Of a stretch of DNA of 64,000 nt, positions 56,662 through 64,000 are shown one piece after another. The position numbers and the translations under genes are program-made. The notes beneath the pieces were generated by a model, which made no database searches, was not told the DNA's origin, and saw nothing but the letters and a program-made list of their open reading frames with translations. Origin of the DNA: Pacificimonas aurantium (GTDB lineage: Bacteria; Pseudomonadota; Alphaproteobacteria; Sphingomonadales; Sphingomonadaceae); assembly GCF_020092905.1 (NCBI RefSeq), contig NZ_JAGSGB010000001.1, positions 558,001 to 622,000 of the forward strand. The letters run 5' to 3'. Numbering within the stretch: position 1 is the stretch's first letter; each line of letters opens with the position of its first letter.

Positions 56662-57168
56662 TTGGCCGATGTCGTCTGGAGCGGCCGCTTCATGGAAGCG
56701 GTGACCGAGGGCCGCTGGGAGTATGTCCGGCGCAACCGCGGCGCCGGTGCGGCGGTCATCTTCGCCCGCACCCCGGCGGATGAGCTGATCCTGGTCGAAC
56801 AGTACCGTATCCCGCTCGGAAAACCCTGTATCGAGCTTCCCGCCGGCATTGTCGGCGACGAAGACGAAGGCGAAGGGTTTGCCGAGGCGGCGAGCCGCGA
56901 GCTTGAGGAAGAAACCGGCTGGCGCGCCGCGCAGATGATCGATCACGGTACCTTCACCTCGACCCCCGGACTGGCGTCCGAACAATTTCGCCTGTTCGAA
57001 GCGCGCGGCCTAGAGCGGACGGGCCCGGGCGGCGGCGTCGGCGACGAGGACATCCGCGTCCATCTCGTCCCGCTGGCAGAGATTCAGGCCTTCCTTGAGG
57101 AGGCTGCAGGACGCGGCGTGGCAATCGACAAGAGCCTCTGCCTGTTCGCACTTCTGCGACCTTTCTGA
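56662..57168 (+). CDS. Nudix hydrolase, ADP-ribose pyrophosphatase-like
   Basis: 168 residues from a TTG at 56662 (a Met at residue 11 is an alternative). The Nudix box is complete: the Gly in PAGIVGDED, then REL-EEETGW. The upstream QYRIPLGKPCIELPAG motif is typical of ADP-ribose and GDP-mannose pyrophosphatases (NudF type). It clears ADP-ribose or similar dinucleotides. folE follows on the same strand. Confidence 0.88.
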   Translation: MADVVWSGRFMEAVTEGRWEYVRRNRGAGAAVIFARTPADELILVEQYRIPLGKPCIELPAGIVGDEDEGEGFAEAASRELEEETGWRAAQMIDHGTFTSTPGLASEQFRLFEARGLERTGPGGGVGDEDIRVHLVPLAEIQAFLEEAAGRGVAIDKSLCLFALLRPF

Positions 57169-57205
57169 GCTTGGCGCGGACCGGACGCCTGCCTACGTTC
57201 GGCCG

Positions 57206-57835
57206 ATGACCGACACTCCTGATCCGGCGGACGGCGATCTCGTTTCGCCGCCTGACCGCGACGCCGAAATCCCGGACGATGTTCTGGCCGCCGTAAAGAC
57301 GCTGATCCGCTGGACCGGCGACGATCCCGCCCGAGAGGGTCTCGTCGACACACCGGGCCGGGTGGCGCGGGCGTGGAAAGAATATTGTCAGGGCTACGAA
57401 GAGGACCCTGGCACGCACCTGTCGCGAATCTTCGAAGAGGTCGGCGGTTATGACGAGATCGTCCTGCTGCGCGACATCCCGTTCCAGTCGCACTGCGAGC
57501 ATCATATGGCGCCGATCATCGGCAAGGCGCACATCGCCTACCTGCCCGAAAACTACGTCGTCGGGATCTCGAAGCTCGCGCGCGTGCTGCACGGCTTTGC
57601 GCGCCGACTGCAGGTGCAGGAACGGCTGACGGCGGAGGTGGCCGACTGCATCTGGGAAAAGCTTCAGCCCCGGGGCGTCGCCGTCGTGATCGAGGCAAGC
57701 CATGCCTGTATGACGGCACGCGGCGTCCGGACGCCCGGCGTCACCATGACGACCAGCCGCATGATGGGCGTCTTCCGCGACGACGAACGCAGCCGCAAGG
57801 AAGTGCTCACGCTGATGGGGGTGGCGAAGGGCTGA
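57206..57835 (+). CDS. folE: GTP cyclohydrolase I
   Basis: 209 residues from the ATG at 57206. Zinc ligands are Cys and His in HCEHHMAPI and Cys in SHACMTARGV; the tunnel-fold QHEHRL-equivalent region is RLQVQERLT. It makes dihydroneopterin triphosphate for folate. The N-terminal 30 residues are acidic and variable. Confidence 0.95.
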   Translation: MTDTPDPADGDLVSPPDRDAEIPDDVLAAVKTLIRWTGDDPAREGLVDTPGRVARAWKEYCQGYEEDPGTHLSRIFEEVGGYDEIVLLRDIPFQSHCEHHMAPIIGKAHIAYLPENYVVGISKLARVLHGFARRLQVQERLTAEVADCIWEKLQPRGVAVVIEASHACMTARGVRTPGVTMTTSRMMGVFRDDERSRKEVLTLMGVAKG

Positions 57836-57908
57836 CCTCCGCCCGGCGTTGCATGTATCAGGGTCCCGCAACCCTGAACACTTCGCGGCCTGCCTCGTTG
57901 GCAGGATT

Positions 57909-58655
57909 ATGGAAAAGCGAGCTACCGTCTACCGTATGGTCATGCCGGACCATGTCTGTCCCTATGGCCTGAAGACCGTCGACCTGCTGAAGCGCGAGGG
58001 CTACCAGGTCGAGGATCATCATCTCGAATCGCGCGAGGAAACCGACGCCTTCAAGGAAAAGTGGGGCGTCAGCACAACTCCGCAGACCTTCGTCGGAGAC
58101 GACCGGATCGGCGGCTATGAGGACGTACGGCGCTTTTTCGACAAGCCCGTCAAGGATGAGGACGAGACCAGCTACCAGCCGGTGATCGCGATCTTCTGCG
58201 TCGCGGCACTGATGGCGCTGGCGGCGAGCTGGGCCGCCTTCGACGAGCTGCTGACGATCCGAGCCGCCGAGTGGTTCGTCGCCTTCTCCATGTGCTTTCT
58301 GGCCGTTCAGAAATTGCAGGACATCCGCAGCTTCTCGACCATGTTCCTCAACTACGACCTGCTGGCGCGCCGATGGGTCCGCTACGGTTACATTTATCCG
58401 TTCGGAGAGGCGATTGCCGGGATCCTGATGATCTCCGGCGCCCTGACCTTCATCTCCGCCCCCCTTGCCCTGTTTATCGGCACCGTCGGCGCGGTCAGCG
58501 TGTTCAAGGCCGTCTATGTCGACAAGCGCGAACTCAAGTGCGCCTGCGTCGGCGGCGGATCGAACGTGCCGCTGGGCTTCGTCTCGCTGACGGAAAACCT
58601 CGCCATGATGGGCATGGGCGTCTGGATGCTGGCGAAACCCGCCATTCTGGGCTGA
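57909..58655 (+). CDS. glutaredoxin-MauE-type membrane fusion protein
   Basis: 248 residues. Residues 1-80 are a glutaredoxin fold with a monothiol-type active site HVCPYGLK and the cis-Pro strand TTPQTFV. About 10 residues later, four membrane helices (93-115, 119-140, 165-190, 220-245) resemble MauE/DoxX-like proteins, with a Cys pair KCACVGG between the last helices. It could relay reducing equivalents across the membrane, as MauE does for methylamine dehydrogenase maturation. No methylamine genes are nearby. Confidence 0.8.
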   Translation: MEKRATVYRMVMPDHVCPYGLKTVDLLKREGYQVEDHHLESREETDAFKEKWGVSTTPQTFVGDDRIGGYEDVRRFFDKPVKDEDETSYQPVIAIFCVAALMALAASWAAFDELLTIRAAEWFVAFSMCFLAVQKLQDIRSFSTMFLNYDLLARRWVRYGYIYPFGEAIAGILMISGALTFISAPLALFIGTVGAVSVFKAVYVDKRELKCACVGGGSNVPLGFVSLTENLAMMGMGVWMLAKPAILG

Positions 58656-58675
58656 GGGGAAGGAGGCCCGGTGGA

Positions 58676-59305
58676 CTATGCGGGGCGGTCGAGCTCGAAC
58701 AGCGCCTCGGGCGTCGTTTCGAGATACCAGTCGCCGCCCAGCCGGGCGATGGCGCGGAACTTCTTCGCGTCCACAACGGCGCCCGATTCGTCGAGAATGC
58801 TGCCGTCCACCATGATCCGCTCGATGTCGCAAATAACGAGATGACCCGATCGGGGTCCCTCGCCTAGCGGAACGATCTGGCGCAGCCGACAGGCCATCGC
58901 CACCTTCGCTTCTTCCACCCGGTCGGCTTTCAACCCGTCCACCGGAACAGGGGTCAGGCCCGATGCCTCGAACTCATCGACCTCCGGAGCATAGCTGGCA
59001 CTGGTCTGGTTGAGCGCCTCGGCTATCGACCGGTCGGCAATGTGGATGACGCAGTCGCCGGCCTCGCGGATATTCCGCAGCGTATCCTTCGCATTGTCAC
59101 CCGTCCCTGCGGGGGAAAAGACGGCAACAGGCGGTGCGGAACTGAAGAAATTGAACCAGCTGAACGGCGCCAGGTTACGGACACCGCCAAGCGAAACCGT
59201 GCTGACGAAGCCGATCGGACGCGGGACCACGGCGCTGACGAGAAGCTTGTAGAGGGCGCGCGGATCGGTGTCGGCGGACGGAAAGGTCTTCATGTTCTGG
59301 GTCAT
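58676..59305 (-). CDS. flavin reductase family protein
   Basis: 209 residues from the ATG at 59305 (another Met at residue 5). The FMN-binding split-barrel motif PRPIGFVSTV, NLAPFSWFNFFSSAPP and HIADR are typical of the FMN reductase/HpaC-like flavin reductase family. The family often supplies FMNH2 or FADH2 to a monooxygenase, but the AbfD-like gene on the same strand does not need it in the same way. Specificity open. Confidence 0.85.
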   Translation of the reverse strand: MTQNMKTFPSADTDPRALYKLLVSAVVPRPIGFVSTVSLGGVRNLAPFSWFNFFSSAPPVAVFSPAGTGDNAKDTLRNIREAGDCVIHIADRSIAEALNQTSASYAPEVDEFEASGLTPVPVDGLKADRVEEAKVAMACRLRQIVPLGEGPRSGHLVICDIERIMVDGSILDESGAVVDAKKFRAIARLGGDWYLETTPEALFELDRPA

Positions 59306-59347
59306 CCCCGCACTTCTAGCGGCACGGGCGCAAGCGTCCACGGCTGA

Positions 59348-61132
59348 CTACACGTAGAACAGATAGAGGGTCACGCAGGTGGTGAGGCCGACGACCAGGT
59401 TCATGGGCAGGCCGATCTTCAGGAAGTCGGCGAAGCGGTAGCCGCCCGCCGAATAGACCAAAGTGTTCGTCTGATAGCCGATGGGCGTGGCGAAACTGGC
59501 GCTGGCGCCGAACATGACGGCCAGCAGCAAGGGGCGCGGATCAACGCCAATCTGATCCGACAGCCCGAGAACGATGGGCGTCATCAGGACGGCGACGGCG
59601 TTGTTGGTGATGGCTTCGGTCAGCGCCGACGTCAGCGCGTAGATCAGAAGCAGCGTTGCCAGCGGGTGAGCGCTTTCGAGAAGTGGCTGTACCCAGGACA
59701 CGATCAGGTCGACCGTTCCGGTATTCTGCAACCCGATCCCGACGGCAAGCATGGCGAAGATCAGGACGAGAACGCTGCCATCGATCGCGCTCCACGCCTC
59801 CTCGGCGTCAATACAGCGCGTCAGAAGCACGGCGGCCACACCCAGGATGGCAAGAATCTCAATACTCGCGACACCGAGAGCGGCGAACAGGATGATCGCG
59901 ACCATGGTCAGGATCGCGATCGGCGCCTTCATCCGGCGGAAAGGCCGCGTTTCGGCTTCTTCCAGCTCGATCAGGTTCACGTTCGCCTGCAAGGTGTGAA
60001 GCGCCTGGCGCTCGCCCGTGATGAGCAGCCGGTCGCCGGCGCGCAGCCGAACGTCGGCCAGCGAGGGGCCGGGCCGGTGCCGTGCCCGCGCCAGACCCGC
60101 CACTCGCAGCGGCGCGCGGGCGAGGAACGGAATTTCGGCCAGCCTGCGCCCGATGGCCGGATGCGCCGGGTCGATGCTGGCGGTCATCACCGCGCGCTCG
60201 CCCTCCTTGCGGTCCGCTCTCCCCGTCCCCACGGTAAGCGCCGCATTGTCGAGGAGCGACAGCAGTTCCTCCTCGCTGGCGTGCAGGACGAGGACATCCC
60301 CAAGTCTGAGCGGCCGTTCTCCGGCGTCGTCGCCGCGAAGATAGCGGTTCCCTGCCCTCACGGCTGCCAGGCTGACCGATCCGCGGCGTAAAGGGCTCCA
60401 TTCGGCAGGGGTCAGACCATTTAGCGGCGAGTCCTCGGTCACGGGAATGTCGGTGACATATGCCCGCTCGCGCGGCTCGGCAGGTTCATCGCCCTCGCCC
60501 GCGGCTTCGGGAAGCAAGGGACGCGACAGGAGCAGCAGCGTCAGACCGCCGGCAAGCGCGGCAACGATCCCAACGGGCGTCAGCTCGAAGATGCCAAAAG
60601 CGGGCTGGCCCGCGCGTTGGGCCACGCCGTCGACCAGCAGATTGGTGGACGTCCCGAGCAGCGTCATGCTTCCCCCTAGGATCGAGATATAGCTAAGCGG
60701 AATGAGTAGCCGCCGCGCGCCCCAGCCGATGACCCGCCCGACACGGGCGACAATGGGAATGAGAACAAGGACAACCGGGGTGTTGTTCACGAGCGAGGAG
60801 GCGGCGAAGCTGCACCCGAACAGCTCTGCTACGGACAGGCGGGGACGCGACGCCGCGCGGGCAGAAACGCGTGACGCCATGGCCTCGATCACGCCCGTCC
60901 GCACCAGCGCGCCCGACAGGATGAACATCGCGCCGATCGTGATCGGCGCAGGATTGCTGAAAATGTCTTCGAACCGGTCCGGCGGCACGAAGCCGAAGAG
61001 CAGCGTCGCCGCCGCGCCGGCAACCGCGACGGTCACGGGCGGGAAGCGTTCCGTCACGAAAGCGATGAGAAGGACGAGCAGGAGCGCGAGACCGGCCAGA
61101 GGCTGGAACTCGGCAGGCACCGAAAGGATCAT
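59348..61132 (-). CDS. SLC13/DASS-type permease with RCK_C domains
   Basis: 594 residues. Hydrophobic helices at 5-55, 85-190 and 395-594 flank a cytoplasmic part (about 215-385) with two RCK_C-like units (SVSLAAVRAGNRYLRG and LRLGDVLVLH; RLRAGDRLLITG). The SNTP motif in both membrane halves (VNNTP, LLGTSTNLL; ITNNAVAVLM) fits divalent anion:sodium symporters. It probably imports dicarboxylates, sulfate or similar. It is downstream of the AbfD-like gene after 84 bases, and may belong to that operon. Confidence 0.88.
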   Translation of the reverse strand: MILSVPAEFQPLAGLALLLVLLIAFVTERFPPVTVAVAGAAATLLFGFVPPDRFEDIFSNPAPITIGAMFILSGALVRTGVIEAMASRVSARAASRPRLSVAELFGCSFAASSLVNNTPVVLVLIPIVARVGRVIGWGARRLLIPLSYISILGGSMTLLGTSTNLLVDGVAQRAGQPAFGIFELTPVGIVAALAGGLTLLLLSRPLLPEAAGEGDEPAEPRERAYVTDIPVTEDSPLNGLTPAEWSPLRRGSVSLAAVRAGNRYLRGDDAGERPLRLGDVLVLHASEEELLSLLDNAALTVGTGRADRKEGERAVMTASIDPAHPAIGRRLAEIPFLARAPLRVAGLARARHRPGPSLADVRLRAGDRLLITGERQALHTLQANVNLIELEEAETRPFRRMKAPIAILTMVAIILFAALGVASIEILAILGVAAVLLTRCIDAEEAWSAIDGSVLVLIFAMLAVGIGLQNTGTVDLIVSWVQPLLESAHPLATLLLIYALTSALTEAITNNAVAVLMTPIVLGLSDQIGVDPRPLLLAVMFGASASFATPIGYQTNTLVYSAGGYRFADFLKIGLPMNLVVGLTTCVTLYLFYV

Positions 61133-61216
61133 CTTGCTACGTCAGTCCCCGGGGCGAGACCCGGAAAGGGTCCCTAATCTCCCATCAGAACGCCGCCGAA
61201 CACAAAAAGCTGCGTC

Positions 61217-62719
61217 TCAGTCCCGGATACCGGCAAGATCGCGGGCGAGCTTCTTCTTGCCCTCCGCGTCCATCTGGCGCGCGATCTGAATGCGCTGGGC
61301 CTGCGGGCTGCCCGCTCCGTGCAGGCTTTCGGTGAGGTAGCCGACGGCATTGCGGCCGAGCGTCATATTCTCGATCAGCCGCAGCATGCGCTGGCGATGC
61401 TCGACAGGAATGTCGTCCTTCCCCTTCATATATTTCTTCAGGATCGGCCCGGCGATCTCATGCTCGAAGTCCGCCTCCGACGGCAGGGTGACGACGATCC
61501 CGCCCGCAATGTCCTGCGCCATGCGCGAAATCTCGTAGGGAAAGCGGGTGACATTGTGCTTGCAGACGTTGGAAAGCATGGAATCGTTCATCCACGCTCC
61601 CGAAGGCAGCGGCTTTGCCTCATGGCTTGACGCGATGCCCGACGAGAAGATCGTCTCGTTCAGGTGCACCATCTCCACCAGCTTGTCCTTGATGTGACTT
61701 GCCTTCTCGGCTCCGTTCATCTCCGCAATGGCAGCGGCGGCGCCCACCATGACGTCACCGAGGCCCGTTTTGCAGACATAGGAAGCGCGGTGATATGCCG
61801 TGAAGCGCGAGACCATTTCCTGGGCGAACTCATATTCGCCGTCCATCAGCACATGTTCCCAGGGAATGAAGACGTCATCGAACACGGTCAGCGTTTCCTG
61901 GCCGCCGAACCGGGCATTCCCCTTGTCGATCTCGCCCGCTTCGAAGGCGCGCGCATCGCACGACTGCCGGCCGTAGATATAGCTGATGCCCTCGGCATCG
62001 CCCGGGACGAGCCCGACGACGGCATAGTCGCTGTCCTCTTCGCCGAGGTTCATCGTCGGCATGACGGCGATCCAGTGGGAATTGAGACCTCCGGTCATGT
62101 GCGCCTTCGCGCCCGTCACATAGATGCCGCGCTCCGTCCGGCGGGTGACGTGGAGGAACATGTCGGGATCGGCCTGCTCGTGCGGACGTTTCGACCGGTC
62201 TCCCTTCGGATCCGTCATGCCGGCGCCGATAATGATGTTGGCGCGCTGCGCCGCGGCGAGGAAGTCGAGGAAGCGGCGATGATAGGCCGTGCCATGCTTC
62301 TGATCGATGTCGTAGGTGATCGAATGGAGCACCGAAACGGTATCCAGCCCCGCGCAGCGCTGAAAACAGGTTCCGGTGATCTGCCCCATACGCCGCTGCA
62401 TGCGGTTCTTCGTAACCAGATCCTCCGAACTCGTCGGGATATGGAGGAAACGGTTCACGGGCGCATCGATGATCGGAGAATGGGCCGTCGCGAGGTCCGG
62501 GTCGGAAATCGCGAGATCGTAAGTCGCCTTCAGCGCATTGATCGAGGGACGGATCATCGGATTGTCTACGGGCTCGGCAACCGTCTCACCGAACAGGTAG
62601 ACGGTGACGCCGCGGTTCCTCAGGCTGTCGACATAGTCGTCGCCGGTACGGATCGACGGCATCCGGTCCAGCCGGGCCTTGGCGCTTTCCTCGCGCGGGT
62701 GCTTGGTTTCTGCATTCAT
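61217..62719 (-). CDS. 4-hydroxybutyryl-CoA dehydratase / vinylacetyl-CoA isomerase-like protein (HpaB/AbfD family)
   Basis: 500 residues. The HpaB-like acyl-CoA dehydrogenase fold is present. Unlike true HpaB monooxygenases it has the AbfD iron-sulfur pattern: Cys118 and Cys122 in GTCFQRCAG, and His310 with Cys316 in YHRASYVCK. Other AbfD segments are VDNPMIRPSIN, GAMTDPKGDR-like AGMTDPKGDR, YGRQSCDAR, KASHIKDKLVEM and HGAGSPQAQRI. The His-Cys spacing is 6, whereas I recall 7 (His292, Cys299) in the clostridial enzyme. The start overlaps the cytochrome gene stop as ATGA. Function: [4Fe-4S]/FAD dehydratase or isomerase by family; monooxygenase by default annotation is less likely. Confidence 0.75.
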   Translation of the reverse strand: MNAETKHPREESAKARLDRMPSIRTGDDYVDSLRNRGVTVYLFGETVAEPVDNPMIRPSINALKATYDLAISDPDLATAHSPIIDAPVNRFLHIPTSSEDLVTKNRMQRRMGQITGTCFQRCAGLDTVSVLHSITYDIDQKHGTAYHRRFLDFLAAAQRANIIIGAGMTDPKGDRSKRPHEQADPDMFLHVTRRTERGIYVTGAKAHMTGGLNSHWIAVMPTMNLGEEDSDYAVVGLVPGDAEGISYIYGRQSCDARAFEAGEIDKGNARFGGQETLTVFDDVFIPWEHVLMDGEYEFAQEMVSRFTAYHRASYVCKTGLGDVMVGAAAAIAEMNGAEKASHIKDKLVEMVHLNETIFSSGIASSHEAKPLPSGAWMNDSMLSNVCKHNVTRFPYEISRMAQDIAGGIVVTLPSEADFEHEIAGPILKKYMKGKDDIPVEHRQRMLRLIENMTLGRNAVGYLTESLHGAGSPQAQRIQIARQMDAEGKKKLARDLAGIRD

Positions 62720-63747
62720 GGCGTCATTTCCTCAATCCAGGCCCGCATCAGGTCAACGGCCTCGTCGTGGCGCTGCGTGCGCGCAAGTTCCGGCATCATC
62801 ACGCCGGGTTCGGTAGAATCCATCCGGTAGAGCAGGATCGACCCGTCGGGATCTCCCGGTTCGATACCCACCAGCCTGCCCCCGGACCCCCGGCCTGCGG
62901 CCACCGGACCTTTGCCGATCCCGATGGCAGGTCCGGACGGGGTTTCCCAGCTGAGAAAAAGACCGGAATTCGAAGCCGGGCCGGCGGGGTTGTGGCAATG
63001 CGCGCAGTTCACGTCGAGATAGGCGCGCGCCCGTGCATCGGTCGGCACATGGCCATCCTGCCAATCGGGCATGTGCGGCGGATCGCCCGGCAGACCGGAC
63101 AGGAGACCCAGGGCTGCGAGATGTTCGAGGTCGTTACGTGTTCCGGTCTCTCCCGAAAGGTTGCGGGCCTTGGGTCCGATCGGGGTCAGTTCGCCGTCAA
63201 CGGCATGGCAGCCCTTGCACTGATTGACGTTCGGAACCTTCCAGCCGAGCGCCAGCTTCACGCCGCGGTCGTCCTGGCCCACGACATCGAGCCGAGCGCC
63301 GGCCTTTTTCAGCGTGGCGGTGCGATCCTCGGCATCCCAGACATAGGGATAGGCCTTCCACCCGTCCGCCTGATGGATGAGGATGCGAGTTTCGATCATG
63401 TCCATCGACCCGTCGGCACGGGTGAAGCCGAAATGCTTGACCAGAGCGCTACCCACCGGGATCCCGAGGACGCCCTCCTCTCGGTAGTCGATGGTCTTCC
63501 CGACCGGAACGTAGAGGAAGCGCGCCTTGTCGGCATAATCGGAAAAGAGCGCCGAATTCAGCTCGTAAGGCGTGACGCGCGGTGCCGGCCGGGTCATCGC
63601 CGCGTCGAGAAACAGACCGAATTCGGCGAAGTCCGACGGCGGAGCCTCCGCCATCAGAACATCGTCGGCCACGTGCGGGGCCGGGGCCGCCGACGAGAGG
63701 AAGAGGACGGCCGCCGGCGCGGCGATCCCCATGGCAAGCTTAGTCAC
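62716..63747 (-). CDS. SO2930-family diheme c-type cytochrome
   Basis: 343 residues from a GTG at 63747 (ATG 63732 is the alternative). A hydrophobic signal (about 6-20) precedes a protein with two haem c motifs, CKGCH and CAHCH. The rest matches, from memory, the TIGR03806 (HNE_0200/SO2930) family: FGLFLD, ALFSDYADKARF, VPVG and YPYVWD. It would be periplasmic. Its start overlaps the upstream gene by 8 bases and its stop overlaps the AbfD-like gene by 4. Confidence 0.85.
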   Translation of the reverse strand: MTKLAMGIAAPAAVLFLSSAAPAPHVADDVLMAEAPPSDFAEFGLFLDAAMTRPAPRVTPYELNSALFSDYADKARFLYVPVGKTIDYREEGVLGIPVGSALVKHFGFTRADGSMDMIETRILIHQADGWKAYPYVWDAEDRTATLKKAGARLDVVGQDDRGVKLALGWKVPNVNQCKGCHAVDGELTPIGPKARNLSGETGTRNDLEHLAALGLLSGLPGDPPHMPDWQDGHVPTDARARAYLDVNCAHCHNPAGPASNSGLFLSWETPSGPAIGIGKGPVAAGRGSGGRLVGIEPGDPDGSILLYRMDSTEPGVMMPELARTQRHDEAVDLMRAWIEEMTP

Positions 63748-64000
63748 TGGCGGGCGCAAGTGCTTTCTCGTCCGAAAGGCCGGGCTGGTTCGCCGGCAGG
63801 ACGACAGGGGCGGGCTCTTCGATTTCGGCGTGCGCGTCCGTGACCATGGAGGGCATGCCGCCCAGCCGGTCGTCGCCTGCCGTCGCGACATTCAGCGTCA
63901 CGGCGGGGGCATCGAAGTGCATGCGTACGGGGACCTCAAGCGTCTCCCCGCCCCTGCGATAGGCGGCGGCACCGTCCCAGAGGATCGGCGGGATCGCGCC
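63740..64000 (-). CDS. C-terminus of an upstream gene, probably the beta-helix partner of the cytochrome
   Basis: The frame is open from the window edge to a TAA at 63740-63742; 86 residues are visible, with ILWDG near the start and an acidic tail. In other genomes the SO2930-type cytochrome lies after a parallel beta-helix protein (TIGR03805), and the visible end is compatible with that. The identification rests mainly on position. Confidence 0.45.
   Translation of the reverse strand, partial: GAIPPILWDGAAAYRRGGETLEVPVRMHFDAPAVTLNVATAGDDRLGGMPSMVTDAHAEIEEPAPVVLPANQPGLSDEKALAPASD

Noticed and set aside
61217..62719. 4-hydroxyphenylacetate 3-monooxygenase (HpaB) as the function of this gene
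   Set aside because: The CxxxC plus His/Cys pattern and other segments match 4-hydroxybutyryl-CoA dehydratase; the flavin reductase nearby is separated by the permease.
1..64000. CRISPR array, rRNA operon, insertion sequence, prophage or replication origin
   Set aside because: Reading through the window I saw no regularly spaced repeats, transposase, integrase, phage structural genes, rRNA sequence or cluster of DnaA boxes.

Overview
The window is a dense, high-GC chromosomal segment of an alphaproteobacterium. I favour Sphingomonadales or a close relative. Gene order and family choice support this: a Mic60-like protein beside hemD/hemC, an SdhAF4-type DUF1674 protein, rsmB-rpe-heparinase-like-purH, DUF3576-leuS-lptE-holA, and a small twin-membrane protein with a PduO-type adenosyltransferase close to etfBA-hbd. 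The placement rests on recognition from memory, not on a search. I see no rRNA, CRISPR array, insertion sequence or phage gene. There is one tRNA (Thr, UGU). Almost all genes are core metabolism; two regions are accessory in character.

Layout. 0-1.6 kb: the end of a membrane protein and a serine beta-lactamase-fold lipoprotein gene broken by an internal deletion plus frameshift. 1.6-6.8 kb: tetrapyrrole genes hemC and hemD followed by a Mic60-like protein (minus), divergent from tsaD-gpsA (plus), then an SdhAF4-like gene. 6.9-12.9 kb: an SDR, an RsmB-like RNA methyltransferase, rpe, a heparinase II/III-like protein and purH, tightly packed. 13-16.3 kb: a GGDEF-EAL protein, tRNA-Thr and an L,D-transpeptidase. 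16.3-20.6 kb: saccharopine-dehydrogenase-like, GST, HAD, PLPHP (YggS), ThiE-like and a beta-barrel protein. 20.9-28.4 kb: DUF3576 lipoprotein, leuS (with an odd internal patch), lptE, holA, HNH nuclease, gluQRS and a DUF481 barrel.

28.4-45.6 kb is the most interesting stretch. It holds a Leu/Phe-type amino acid dehydrogenase, two Lrp/AsnC regulators, an ornithine-cyclodeaminase-family enzyme, an exported amidohydrolase, an APC amino acid permease, three different exported S10 serine carboxypeptidases, a cytoplasmic class I/II aminotransferase, a TonB-dependent receptor and a Tat-exported class V PLP enzyme. Together they look like a peptide-utilisation locus: outer-membrane uptake, periplasmic trimming, inner-membrane import, then deamination or transamination, under Lrp-type control. 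The substrate is unknown.

45.6-57.8 kb: a TonB-like protein, a small two-helix membrane protein, cobalamin adenosyltransferase, the ergothioneine genes egtB-egtD, etfB-etfA-hbd, an ExoD-like protein, a CDF metal exporter, argB, an LplT-like MFS protein, a Nudix hydrolase and folE. 57.9-64 kb: a glutaredoxin-MauE-type fusion, a flavin reductase, an SLC13 permease with RCK_C domains, a homologue of 4-hydroxybutyryl-CoA dehydratase translationally coupled to a SO2930-type diheme cytochrome c, and the end of an upstream gene, probably the usual beta-helix partner.
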